In this document: positions 46,401-57,865 of the stretch, in pieces
Layout: each line of letters opens with the position of its first letter
Numbering within the stretch: the first letter of the stretch is position 1
Assembly (NCBI GenBank): GCA_013399115.1
Contig: VXAA01000894.1
Coordinates: 464,668-528,667 of the forward strand
DNA from: Anseranas semipalmata
Lineage: Eukaryota > Chordata > Aves > Anseriformes > Anseranatidae
Reading direction: 5' to 3'
DNA: 64,000 nt
Position numbers and translations under genes: made by a program
Notes under the pieces: generated by a model
The model's database searches: none
What the model was told of the DNA's origin: nothing
Seen by the model: only the letters and a program-made list of their open reading frames with translations

Positions 46401-49400
46401 AGAGCATTAACTTAAACTGCAGAAAATGCGTTTTCTGGCTTGATGATCCATTCAGTATGTCAGGCAGGTGGAGAAGGTGGAAGGCAAAAAGATGAATTTC
46501 TTGTTTCTGTCCCCTTGGACATCCAAGCCTCCTGTAGCAAGATTTACCCTCTTTCCTGGTCCCTGACTCTTCTAAGCTTTTTCTCTTCAGCTTCATGAGA
46601 ATGATTTTTGCAAGAATCTAGCCAAAGCACAGGAGATGAGGCTACCCATGTCTCAGTTCCCAAGTGCAGTGAGTAGGATGAGAAGAACCACCACAGCCTT
46701 CTGCCTGCCCTGGCTGTGCCGGAGGTGTCCTCCGCATACTTTGACACAGTGGGGAGTGAGTTTCTGATCTGTGCAGCTGAGAGGCTGCCTTTGTTTTTTT
46801 TACTGAATAAACTCTTTGAGACTGGCCTTGTCTTCTAATGAGTCTCTATATAAATCCTCTATATCAGCTTATGGGTATTATGCAATATGCTGTGACCTCA
46901 GCAATAGCCTCTGGATGCTACCTGAAGGAGCTAATTATCACAATAATTGACTCTTTCTTAAATGTCATTGTAAGTATTTGCTCCGTACAAGCTGACAAAT
47001 TAAATCCTTAACCTGAGCTATTTAAAACCTAAATGAAGACACAGAAAGGCGAGTTGAAGTAAGAAGACTGAGGAAGGATTTGTCTTAGAACTTAATATGT
47101 GCTATGTGTTTGCTTCTTCAGGGCATCATGGAAGAAATACTCTTCAGGAGAGACTGGGGTATGAAGAGACCAGTAAATCAGGATAGGAAGAACATTTGGC
47201 AGGTAGAATGAACAAGCGAAGGTGACAAAGAGGGAGAAAAACTTGAGGCTTATTTCATTGGCAGGGTTTATTAGTGAACGGGAGGTAGAGGATGAAATAT
47301 GATGGGATCTGATATTCATTGTGTAATTTAGTTTGTGTATGTGCACTACTGTGTTTTCTTCTTCCCAACTTTATGCATCATTCATATATTCCATTCCATG
47401 CTGATAAGGATTCAGATTTATAACAGTTTTAATTTCTAATCTGTTCATGGTGCCTATTTTATCCATATATTATGCCTATTATGAAAAACCCTTTCTCACC
47501 AAGCCTGAGTATATGCTGTTCATGGCTTGTATGCAGAACATATCTGTTGAGTTTCCATCTCTTGACTAAAAAGATCTGGAACATTCCTACACTTAATGCA
47601 TGAAAGTTCACCACTCAAACTGCAGCATGTGACCCTTGTATTCACCCACCGCAACACCATCAAATAATAGGTGGAAATTGCCTGAAAGGGCTGTTTCACC
47701 ATCTTTTAGTAAAACTAGCTCTTTTTATCATTAGGAGCAAGATTAAAATAACATTCTATGGTTGGTATTTATGTTGATATTTGTAATCAAATATTACTGT
47801 ACAATTTTGATTCCTCCTCTCTCCTCAGTCTATCTTTTGGAGCCATAGGGTCCCATTTGTCTTATTTCTTTTAGCAGCAGAGAGTCTCTCCTATGGCTTT
47901 ATTCAAGGGGCCACCTGAATGTCATCTTCATTCATAAAATTAAGTGGGAATCCTGGATGTTTAATGGGAACTATGGAGGTTATTGAGAGACCTTTGGATA
48001 GGTGCACATTCTTTAAGAACACGTTACAGCCCTCTCTCAAAGACTAGTTTCAAATATTGATAGAAAAATAATCATTTTTCATGATCCCATAGGATAATGA
48101 TTAGAATTTGTCTTGTACCTCATTTAAAAGGATAAGAAAATAGTCTTTTTAACATAACCACTGTAAATGAAATGAACTATGTATGAAGTTTGAAAACTGA
48201 AATATATCATTACTCTGACAGACTCGGGAATCCTAATGGAATTCAATACAACTGTGTGCAATTTAAGGAATTTAAAATATTGAATGTAAAACTACAAAGA
48301 CATAAAGGAACAATTTGTATAAGCTGTCAGTCAGAGTAGAAATACATGTTTTACAATTTTTTCCATTTGTCATAACTGAAGGAGAAGAGAACAGACATCA
48401 AAGCACACTTTTGGAAATGTGGTTTATTTTAAGGGCAGGATAAATGAGTTATGATTCACACAGTTAGTAATGAAAAGAGAATCTTACACCTCAAAGTCCT
48501 TCATTTAAATCCCAATCTGGGTTACTGCAGCCACTATTACCTTAAGACTGCTGGGGATCTTTGTGAATTGGCACTTGCATACTGGTACATAATGATGAGA
48601 TGTCCTGATAATAAAAGCCAGCGTGAGGTACTTAAAACAGGAAGATAAGCAAGTGGATAGATGTAGAGTCTTTCTTGCTTTCTGATGTCCTGGTGTGAAC
48701 ACAAACTCTTTGGGTATCACAGTGCTACTTCTGATACATACTTTGTTTGCCCAGCCTTTCTGTCTGGATTTCTACATCATAATGCTTGTCACAATCATTG
48801 TGAGACCCGAGGTCATCCATAAATGTGAATGTTTAATACCATGAGAAAGAGTATATATCCAGTACTTACAACAGATCATTTAGAGCCAAACACTTTGTTA
48901 TACAGACTAGCTTCTTTTCCTTTCTCAAGCATAATATAAAGAAAATTGTCATGAGCAAACACTGTGTTTCTTTTCTGCCATCTAAGGTTTGAATTCATGG
49001 GTTTGAAGCTTCCCAAAAGTCCAGCTGAATGTAGGCAAGCAAAGTTATGTTCGTTTCATCCACAACTAAAACTTGCAGTTTGCTAAGAGTGTTTCTGTCC
49101 TTATGAACTGCTACTTTAGTCAGTTTGCTGTATTCTAATTTCTTTCCATGTTAGACTGGAAACATTAACAAATGGTGAAGGTATAAAATATTTAAAGCCT
49201 ATAAGGCACTGCAAACATCAAAATGATATATTCCATGCGTGTGGCATTACACTGACTCATTTAGGGCAGCATTTGCAGCATTTGTTAGCTATAGCCAGAA
49301 TTACTGTTTTGTTATATTTCACAGAAGTCCATCACTGAAGTAAAAATAAACTTCGGAATATAATTTTAAATCCCAGTCTTCCTTTCTGACTTGATTTTGG

Positions 49401-52400
49401 GTAATGCATGTTGGATACCAAAAGAGAGAATAAGAGATATACTGCATTGCCTAATGAGTGACTGAAAATGGTTGAAACGGAAGTAAACCTTGGAAAAGAT
49501 CTAAATCCCTCCACTCATTTGGATCTCGCTGTTTCTCTATCTTGCTGAGCTGTTTGTATGAGCTGAAATATTTGTACTTAACCTAAGAGGAGAGTAACTC
49601 AACCTAAGGTTATAAAACTTCTGTTTGGGCCTGAAGGAAACTCATTAATGTCCACAGCATGTGGTCCTCTCATGCTAGGACGCCTGCTTGTCATCAGCTT
49701 AACCTGAAAGCTTTGACTAAAAGAAATGTATGGGAGGGTATGTATATAAATGACAGAATAAAAGGGTATCACTGTCCCTAGAGAAGGTGTGGAGAGTATT
49801 TGAACCAAAATGGCTTTTAAACTTCCTCCAGCCACTGTCCAGTTAAAGCATATTAAGTATTTTGTAGCTTTTTTTTTCCTTATCTGCACTTTCTTCCTGT
49901 GCTATATCTTTGGGCTAAGTTACCTGGAGTTCAGAGAGCAGAAAAAAAGTAGTGGCTTAAAGTTTATAAGAACCTACTAATGAAAAATGAAGAAGAATTA
50001 AATAGGATTGTAATAAGCCCCACTAACCCAGGAAGTCCCCTCTCAATAAATCAGAAGAGCAAGGGATCCAGTAAATGAATCAAAATATGTGTCATGCATC
50101 ATTGCTAATAACACTGCTCAAAGGAAGCCTTTTGTAATAGAAAATATTGTTAATAAAAAAGTCTCTTTGTGGCCATTGGGATTATTTTTTTTGTTAATAA
50201 CAGTGGTGACAGTTGACAATGGATTTCCTAGATAATTTTCTACATTTCTAATGAAGTAATACACAGAAGCTACTGCAGGGACGTGCACACTCAGGTTTTT
50301 GTTGCTGTTGTTTTTCCAATTACCCTCGTCAATGCAAAAGGTCAGAAGATAAATATTTGACTTGACAGAATCTCCTTTGGGTCCACAGTGAAAGTTCTAG
50401 CTCGTTTCTTACCAGAAATTGGTCAAGGGAGGCTCTCAGCACAGTTGTAGTTGCCAGATTGTACATGGGGGGGTGCAGTGCACAAAGAGGATGTTGTGAC
50501 TGCATGGGCATAGGAGTTTACAAGGGTGAGGTTTCTTCCATCTATTTCAAAGAGGGTTCTGCAGCTTATACTTCAGCTGCTAGGTCAGGCTCTCAGCTGG
50601 TTTAAATCACTATTGCTCTGGGCATATTGTGGAGGTAAAATGACAGGTGCCAACTGAGCTTCTTGCATCCTTACCATCCATACATATGTGAGCAGGAAAG
50701 GGGAAAGTGCGGGGCTGACAGACATACAGGCTCCAGCTGACATGTCTGTTATTGGTGAGAGCTTTTTTATAAGAACTACAGCTGTTCTTATAGATGTCTT
50801 GTCTTCAGCCTTAGCATTTCTCCACTGTACTGCAAGGTATTTTGCCTCCTTTCAGTCCCACAAATAAATTTGCTCTGTGACTGTTCCAGGTGTAAGCTGA
50901 TATGTCATTTTCCTTTGACATGAGTCCCAGCTGGAGGTATTGGAAACTTCCACTGAAGCTTTGTTGTTATGGCAGGTTGCTGACCTGCTAACATCGAGGT
51001 CAGACTGTACGTCCTGGCTGCACTGAGTTATAAAACTATCAGCAGACTTTTCTACCAACAGTAGTAGAATTTGATGTGAAATTCAACTAAGATCAAAAAT
51101 ATTTATTTCATGTTAAAATTAGTATTTATACCTCTTTGGAGGTGGACAGGGATGGCTATTCCTAGCAGCTCAACCCTTTCTACTGTTCAAGAGTATACTG
51201 TCTTCTCATTCCTCGCTACCTGAGGAGATGTGGACTGATCAAACATGCGAATTGTAAAGAAGAGAACAAGAGTCAGTCCTTTTGTTTCTTGAAAAGCCTG
51301 TTCTCTGTTCACTCAAAATTTTGGGGAAAAAAAAGAAAAAAAGGTTCAATCTGGACTGAAATCAAATTCTGAACAAGTAAATGTTTTATGAAAAGGAAAT
51401 CCTGCATTTTAGTTATCTTTGTTCTGAGTAGATACCCATCTTTCATGATATAATCACTTGAATCTCATATTTTTTATACATTGTAGGTAAAAGGCAAATC
51501 CTCAGTTGAGTTAATTGACTTCAGTGATATTGCAGAAGGTACAAATGAAAGCATATTGTGTCTACTTGAGAACTTCCATTTAAATCATGCATTCACTCTA
51601 CTGAATAGTACAATTCAAGCAGAAAAGCAGGAAAAAGAAGCTTCTGTTTTCTTCTGCATTCTGCATTCTTTTTTTTTTTTTTTTTTGTTTGTTTCCCAAG
51701 GGTTTGAGGTGGATGTTAATAATCTCTGGTACAGAAACGTGAATTTTCTAAGATGCTTAGAAACTTTTCTGATGAAGCTTTTTTGCTTTACTTTTTTTTC
51801 TGTCCTATTTAATTGCATTTCTTCTTGCAAGGTAATTTTCCTTTGAGCTTCTTTCATATGGCATAGAAGAAGAATGAGCATGACAGTTTATTAACTTTAC
51901 AACATTTCTTGGCCTGATTTTCAAGTATGAAGAGGAAACATTTTTGATTGTGTAATTTAACTGCCATTATCTTTAGACTTATCTGAGTATGAGGTACCAT
52001 ATGCCTAGTTACGTGCCTTCATATTTCAACATTGTATAATCAATGGTCCCCTGTGTGATAATTATTTAGGGACAGATTCTTCAGTGTTAGTCAGGTTGAG
52101 TTGTATGTTATTGAAAGGAATAAGATATTATTTAGGATAAGAAAATGAACTTAACCTGACCCAAAATAATTGTGGAGTGAGTCTTATTATGCCAATAGCT
52201 TGCTAGGTAGACATATTTGCCAGTAGATCATGATTTACAGTTATTTCTATTGAAAAATAAATAAAGAAAAATTACTACGCATAAAAATAGTTTGGATTGT
52301 GCAACATCTGGGAGAATCCAGTTTACGTAACTAAACAACACATTTATTGAAAAGTCTTATTAATATTCATATTTTGTAGATACATTTTTGGCTAAAGATG

Positions 52401-54910
52401 AAATCTACATGTAATATATATGACTTGCAAATCCAAAGGTGGAGTGAAAGATTTCTTTCATCTGGCTAAATTGAATACTTAAATAGGTATGCTCTTCTTC
52501 TTCAAATAAACTGCATTATCTTTCTTATTAACAAGTCATTGCTCCTCATCCTCAGTGTTATTAATACAACGGTTGCTGGAAGAATTTATCACTGATTCTG
52601 ATTTTCACCAAGAAACTGCAGTGTATTTACTTAAGGCAAGGAAGTATTTAAAACATAGCACGATACCTTATATTTCAAATTGCTTTGTCTCAGTATTAGC
52701 ATCAAAATTTGCTCTTTGCTAATCTGCGTAGCATTTACTAGGATCTTGTTATTTCTGTATGTTAGAGAAATGTCCAGAAATCACCCCAGTAACTGCAATC
52801 TTTTCACTACTGAACATACAGTGACTTTCTGTCCCCTTTGAGTTATCTCTTTATGAGAGCTTCAGAAGTAAGCAGGGTATATTTAAATCCATTTACGGTT
52901 TTAAGAATCACAAATATGAGCAGTGCAGTTGTAAAGAGGTTTAGATGATTTTATGTCTGTCTGTGCACTTGAATTTGTCTGATGTCTTTGCTTTTCTGCC
53001 CATTAAATGTTACCAGTACAAATTCACATTTTCAACCTTTTTGTTCATTAGTGACATTTTTACACATCATTCACTGAATGTAGGTTTCAGGCAGAAAAAA
53101 GGGAAAAACAGAAAAATGAGGGTACTGACATCAAGCAGTTGCTGGGTATGGTGTTTGTAAGGAGTGCCAATATGCAAATATAGATGTCTTGCTGTATATA
53201 TGGATGTCTCAGTTCTCAATTTTCTGTTAACGTCTCCTCACAAGATTTTCCATCAGCCACGATCAACTTGTAGAACTGGACAAAAGCAAATTTCTCATAG
53301 CATCTTGATCTGAATAAACAGCTGATACGGATATATTGTTGACTTATTTTTCCTTTTCTGTATTCTTTTCTTATCTAAATGTTCTTTGAAAGTTTGATGC
53401 AGATTCAAATTTATTCTGTGAATCACTTTTCCTCTGTCCTATCCTTAGTGAATAATGGGTTTCTTGGAGAATTACATCAGTCCTCAGTATTTGGTTGATA
53501 GCATGAGGGTCAGCATCTCTGTTGATGGAAGGCAAGTGTTGGTGCAAGAGCATTATCACATTTTGTATCTTGTTATTATGATTTACTTCAACTTGTTCAA
53601 AGGGAACCTGAATATATTAAGTGACGTGTTACATTTTTAATACTTAACATAGTTTCTTGAAAAAGGCTCAAAAATACTCCAAAAATGTATATTAGGGAAT
53701 AACTTTGTGTGTGCATGTATGAACAAGTAACTTCTTTGAAATTTCCACTTTCATGATTGCCTGTTGAAAAGGACTGCTCTGATACGACAGCGAAAAACTT
53801 CTCTTCTTCACATTATTTAATTGCAAAATAAGCCAAGGTTCTCTAAATGTTATTTTCAGGTTTTGTGGGTGTTTTTTAATCTTCTTTATAATCTATATAT
53901 ATATATATTTCACCAAATGCTCACCATACCTGTTAGTCCAATGATGCTAAATAGTTTTTTACTCTATAAGTAGTCATTTTTACTACTTCCATACTAAGAA
54001 TGTAAACTTACTGTGAAGGATGATGAGAGAAGAGGGTGCTACAGAAACACAGAAAATTTAACAGGCTTTAAAGTGGGATGAGGGTGCCCCCCTAAAGGTG
54101 CAACCTGAAGGTTGCAGGCTGAATCTACATATTGGTAATGCCTAAAAAACTTGCCAGTAATTGTGTGTTGAGTGGTAGGAATGGGAAATGAGTTAACAGT
54201 CCACCTGTGATAAGTCTGTTTGTGTCAACTACATGGCTGCTTGAAAGCACACTAGAGTGACTGAACAAGAAGAGGTAATACAGACAAAGTCCTGCATATC
54301 TGCTTCTCTACCTTGTCATTGGTGATACAAAGTGATCAAACGGCTTTGTTGAGTATTTCTATTTGTAAAAAGAAATCCATAATTTTTAAAATTCCAAAAT
54401 AGAAGTCTGTGTTGTTTTCTGGATATTATAATTTATTGTTGTGCTCTGCTCTGCCTCTGGAGGATACCTACTCAATTTTCATGGGATTATTTGTAAAGTA
54501 AGTCGTTACTTATTGTGAGCAAGAGTGGTACATAAGGATATAATATCAGAGATGAAATGCAGATGAAACTTTGCTCACAACTATTTTTCCAAAGAATTTA
54601 ACTTAAACCATATAAATCAGACATTTATTAAGACCCACTATGTTCTCTGGAGCTGGAATTCGGTTACCAGTATGTAGGGAGAAGGCATGAAAATGGTGTG
54701 AGATATTATGGAGAGCTGATGAGGAGGGCTGTTAGCAGCAGAGAAAAGTTATAAGGAAAGCTGATGTAATGAAGAGAGATGTGTTTTAAAGCTGGGGATG
54801 AGAACTGTAAGCATGGTGTAGATGAGAGAAGAAGCTAAAGGATATTCAGAAAGTTGTTGGTTATGAATATAATCAAGTAATTCAGAAAAAAAAAAAACTA
54901 TATTACCTAT
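43486..54910. other. Unique AT-rich sequence, no gene recognised
   Basis: Over eleven kilobases without a recognisable gene. Points of note are a splice-flanked open frame at 44483-44680, a GC-richer block at 46250-46830 and a possible old repeat trace at 50581-50622. There is also an 18-base T run at 51669-51686, a TA run at 53894-53908 and an A12 run at 54886-54897. Confidence 0.55.
50581..50622. repeat. Possible ancient interspersed repeat trace
   Basis: TCAGGCTCTCAGCTGGTTTA followed by AATCACTATTGCTCTG resembles a phrase common in old reptile and bird repeats ('CAGCTGGTGTAAATCA'). Too short to assign a family. Confidence 0.3.
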
Positions 54911-55843
54911 AAATCATAGAATCATACAGTAATTGAGGTTGGAGGGAACCTCTGGGGATTGTCTAGTTCACCCCTCCACACACTCCTTGCTCAAAGCAGG
55001 ATCAACTAGAGAAGGTTGCTCAGGACATGTACAATCAAGTTTTGAATATCTCCAAAGTTACAGACTCTGTGACTTCTCTGGGCAACCTGCACTGGTGTTT
55101 GACCGCCCCCATAATAAGAAAGTGTTTTCATGAGTTCAGATGGAATTTACTATTTTTTTAATTTATGCCCATTTAATATTGTCCTTCAACTGGGCACCAC
55201 TGGGAAGAGTTTGGCTCCATCTTCTTTACCTTCTTTACCCTTTACCTGGGTAATGCTCTGCCCTAGTGCAGCCCAGGAGTCTGTTGGCCTTTGCTGCAAG
55301 GGCACATTGCTGGCTCATGTTCAACTTGGTGTGCACAAGGAACCCCAGGTCATTTTCATCAAAGTGCTTTCCAGCTCCAAGCAGTTGTCCTCCAGCCTTT
55401 ACTGGTGCATAGGTTTATTCCTCCCCAGCTAATGGGCATTGCTGAGCTTCATGAGGTCGCTGTTGGCCCATTTTTCTAGCCTATCCAGGTCCTTCTGAAT
55501 TGTAGCACAACCATCTGGCATATCAGCCAGTCCTCCCAGTTTTGTATCATCTGCAGACTTGCTAAGGGTGCACTCTGTCCCATCATTCAGAGCATTAATA
55601 AAGCTCTTGGATGCAGTGTTGAGCCCCCTGGCATACACCAGTAGTGACTGACCTCCAAGTGGACTTTCTGCCCATGATCACAGTCCTCTGATCTTGACAG
55701 TTCAGCCAGTTTTCAGTCCGCCTCACTGTCCACTTGTCTGGTCCATATTTAATCAGTTTGTCTATGAAGATGTTATGGGAGACAGTGTCTAAAGACTTAC
55801 TGAAGTCAAGATAAACAAAAACTGCTGTCCTCCCCTTATACAT
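54911..55843 (-). mobile_element. CR1 LINE copy C, 3' half
   Basis: The CR1 3' end is seen on the plus strand as AATCATAGAATCATACAGT at 54911 onward. The 3' untranslated region and polymerase coding sequence then follow on the minus strand. Compared with copy B, about 250 bases of the coding region between polymerase and 3' end are missing at about 55247-55262, next to a short CTTTACC-type tandem. At 55843 the CR1 stops abruptly against an inserted LTR and resumes at 56635. The two halves together account for about 2.16 kb of one CR1 copy. Confidence 0.93.
55429..55843 (-). pseudogene. CR1 copy C reverse transcriptase palm, frameshifted
   Basis: Read on the minus strand from 55843, the frame gives motif A as YLDFSKSLDTVSHNIFIDKL, followed by ENWLN and TTGV-QG. 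It then ends in a stop. A second frame, 55638 down to 55429, carries motif C as SADDTKLGGLAD and continues as QKDLDRLEKWANSDLMKL. Both catalytic aspartate motifs are therefore still present but lie in different frames, so a frameshift separates them. The 5' end of the reading frame is cut by the inserted LTR. Confidence 0.88.
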
Positions 55844-56634
55844 TGTATTGGGTCTTAGCTTTGCTGTATTTTGTGTTTGTGGCTAAACCAGTGTTGATAA
55901 CATACTAATATTTTGTCTATTTCTGAACATTGTTTGAACAGCATCAAGGCTTTATCTTTTTCCTGCTCTGCCTCACCCCAATTGAGGAGGCTAGGTGTAG
56001 GCAAGTTAGGTAGCAACAAAGCCTGGACAGCTGACTTAGACTCCAGCTGTTAACCTAGCACTGCCAAGTCTACCACCAAACCATGTCACTAAGCACCACA
56101 TCTACACGTCTTTTGAATATTTCCAGGGATGGTGACTCAACCACTTCCCTGGGCAGCCTGTTCCAATGCTTCACAACCCTTTCAGCCAACAATTTTTTCC
56201 TAGTATCCAACCTAAACCTCCCCTGATGCAACTTGAGGCCATTTCCTCTTGTCCTATCACTTGGTGCTTGGGAGAAGAGACCGACCCCCACCTTGGTCAA
56301 AGGTGTATTCCATACCATATAAAGTTATGCTCAGCATAAAACCTGGGGAAGAGAAAAGGGGGTGGGGAGGGAGGGGAAGGGAAGTGTCTTTCATGGTAGC
56401 CTTTGCTTGTAGACTGTCTGGGCATTGGTTGGCCTTTGGGAGGTAGTGAGTGATTGCCTCTGCATCATTTGTTTGTTGTTTATTTTTTAATCTCTTTCCT
56501 TCATTTACTAAACTGTCTTCATCTTGAACCATGAGTTTTCTCGGTATGCTTTTCCTAGTCTCTCCCCTATCCTGCTAGAGGCAGAGAGGGTGAGGAGTGT
56601 GTGCTTAGCAGCTGACCAGGGTCAACCCACCACA
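55844..56634 (+). mobile_element. Avian endogenous retrovirus solo LTR, inserted in CR1 copy C
   Basis: The element begins TGTATTGGGT and ends CCCACCACA, with TG...CA termini. It has the layout of a common avian LTR: an opening TATTGGGTCTTAGC, then GTGTTGATAACATACTAAT, CAGCATCAAGGCTTT and GGACAGCTGACTTAGACTC. After a second insertion it resumes with CAAAGGTGTATTCCATACCA, CTCAGCATAAAACCTGGGG and GAGTTTTCTCGG. The LTR itself is about 540 bases without the inner CR1 piece. A TATA-like ATATAAAG and a degenerate polyadenylation signal (CATAAAA) lie near 56318-56340. I infer an ERVK-type LTR from resemblance only. No clean 6-base target duplication is readable; the flanks have drifted. No viral genes accompany it. 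Confidence 0.85.
56045..56293 (-). mobile_element. Short CR1 fragment inside the LTR
   Basis: On the minus strand this reads the 3' portion of a CR1 of another subfamily. The end of ORF2 is visible as TRGNGLKLHQGRFRLDTRKK, then HWNRLPREVVESPSLEIFKR, followed by the start of the 3' untranslated region with GGCAGTGCTAGGTTAAC. It sits between two halves of the LTR at CTGACTTAGACTCC and GGTCAAAGGTGTATTCC. The usual last 40-50 bases with the ATTCTATG tail are not present. A CR1 cut at both ends is unusual, because truncation normally affects only the 5' end. Confidence 0.85.
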
Positions 56635-57865
56635 TCTTCCAAGCTTATAATCTCATTCTAGAAGGTTGTTGGGTTGGCCAGGCTTTATTTCCCCTTCATG
56701 AACCCATGCTGACTACTCCCCATCACTTTCTTATACTTAATATATTTGAACATGGCTTCCAGGATCATTTGCTCCATCACCTTGGGATCAAGGTAAGCCT
56801 GACCAGCCTGTAGATTCCCAGACACTCCTTCATGCCCTTCTTGAAGATAAGAAGGGCATTTGCTTTCTTCCAGTCCTCAGGAACCTACCCTAATCACCAT
56901 GACCTTTCAAAGACTATCAAGAGTGGCCACCTCCCTCACCACTCATGGATACATCCTGTTGCGTCCCATGAACTTTTGTATGTGCAGTTTATTTAAATAT
57001 TTCCTAACCTAATCCTCTTCCACCTAAGGTAAGTCTTCCTTGCTCTAAACTTTCCCAGGGGCTTCAGGGGCCTGGAATTCCTGAAGGCCAGTCTTACCAG
57101 TAAAGGCCAAGGTGAGGAAGGCATTGAGTACCTTGGCCTTTTCTTGTCTTCTGCCACAGGTCTCCTTCCCCATTCAGTAGCAGTCCCATAATTTCCCTAG
57201 CCTTCCTTTTGCTGCTTATGGACCTGTAAAAGCACTTTTTGTTACTCACATCCCTCACCAGATTCAATTGCAGATAGGCTTTTTCTTCCCTAACTTGGTA
57301 ACTGCATGTTCAGACTGTGTCTCTGTATTCCTTCTGGGTCACTTGGTTGCTCTTCCACTTGTATGCTTCCTTTTTATGTTTGAGTTTAGTCTGGAGCTCT
57401 ATGTTCATCCATGCAGACCTCCTAGTGCCTTTGCTTGACTTCCCTCCCATGCGGAAGAACCAATCTTTGTCTTGGAGGAGGCAGTACCTGAAAATCAACA
57501 AACTGACCTAGATCCCTTTTCCCTCCGGGATCATCTTCTATAGAATTCTTCCAACCTCACCCCTGATCAGGCCAAAGTCTGTTCTGAAACTGAAGGTTGT
57601 GATCCTAGTATTTGCTTTGTTCTTGGCCCTCATTGTCCGGAACTTCACCATTTCATAGTCACAGCAGAAGACTGCCACCAGCCTCCACTTATCTAGCACG
57701 TTCTTCCTTATGTGCAAGTGTAAGGTCCAGCAAAGTATCTCCCTTCTTCTGGTTTTTAATTATCTGTGTGAGTAAGTTGTCATCAGTGCACTCCAAAAAC
57801 CTCCTAGATTGCTTGTGCCCTGCTGTTTTATCCCTCCAACAGGTATAGAGGTAGTTAAAGAATCA
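56635..57865 (-). mobile_element. CR1 LINE copy C, 5' half
   Basis: Continuation of copy C on the far side of the LTR. On the plus strand the first recognisable CR1 phrases are CATGAACCCATGCTGACTAC and CTTCTTGAAGATAAGAAGGG. The segment corresponds to the start of the polymerase domain and the linker from the endonuclease domain. Near 57310-57501 the minus strand encodes SAWMNIELQTKLKHKKEAYK, a characteristic linker phrase. The match fades at about 57865, which I take as the 5' truncation point. Stops and shifts are frequent throughout. Confidence 0.9.
57310..57501 (-). pseudogene. CR1 copy C ORF2 endonuclease-to-polymerase linker fragment
   Basis: A 63-codon open remnant of CR1 ORF2. WMNIELQTKLKHKKEAYKWK and VTQKEYRDTV are recognisable CR1 linker sequences. 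It is bounded by stops on both sides and is not a functional frame. Confidence 0.8.

Noticed and set aside
53371..53640. Overlapping open frames on both strands, considered as a possible exon
   Set aside because: Neither translation resembles a known protein, and flanking splice signals are not convincing.
54886..54910. A12 run beside the CR1 3' end considered as its tail
   Set aside because: CR1 ends in ATTCTATG-type octamers, not poly-A, and the run lies on the wrong side for a minus-strand poly-A tail.
56257..56532. 91-codon minus-strand open frame
   Set aside because: It spans the junction between the inner CR1 fragment and the LTR, so it is a chimera of two transposons.
55838..56640. 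Perfect target-site duplication for the LTR nested in CR1
   Set aside because: ATACAT before and TCTTCC after the LTR do not match. The continuity of the CR1 across the insertion supports the call instead.
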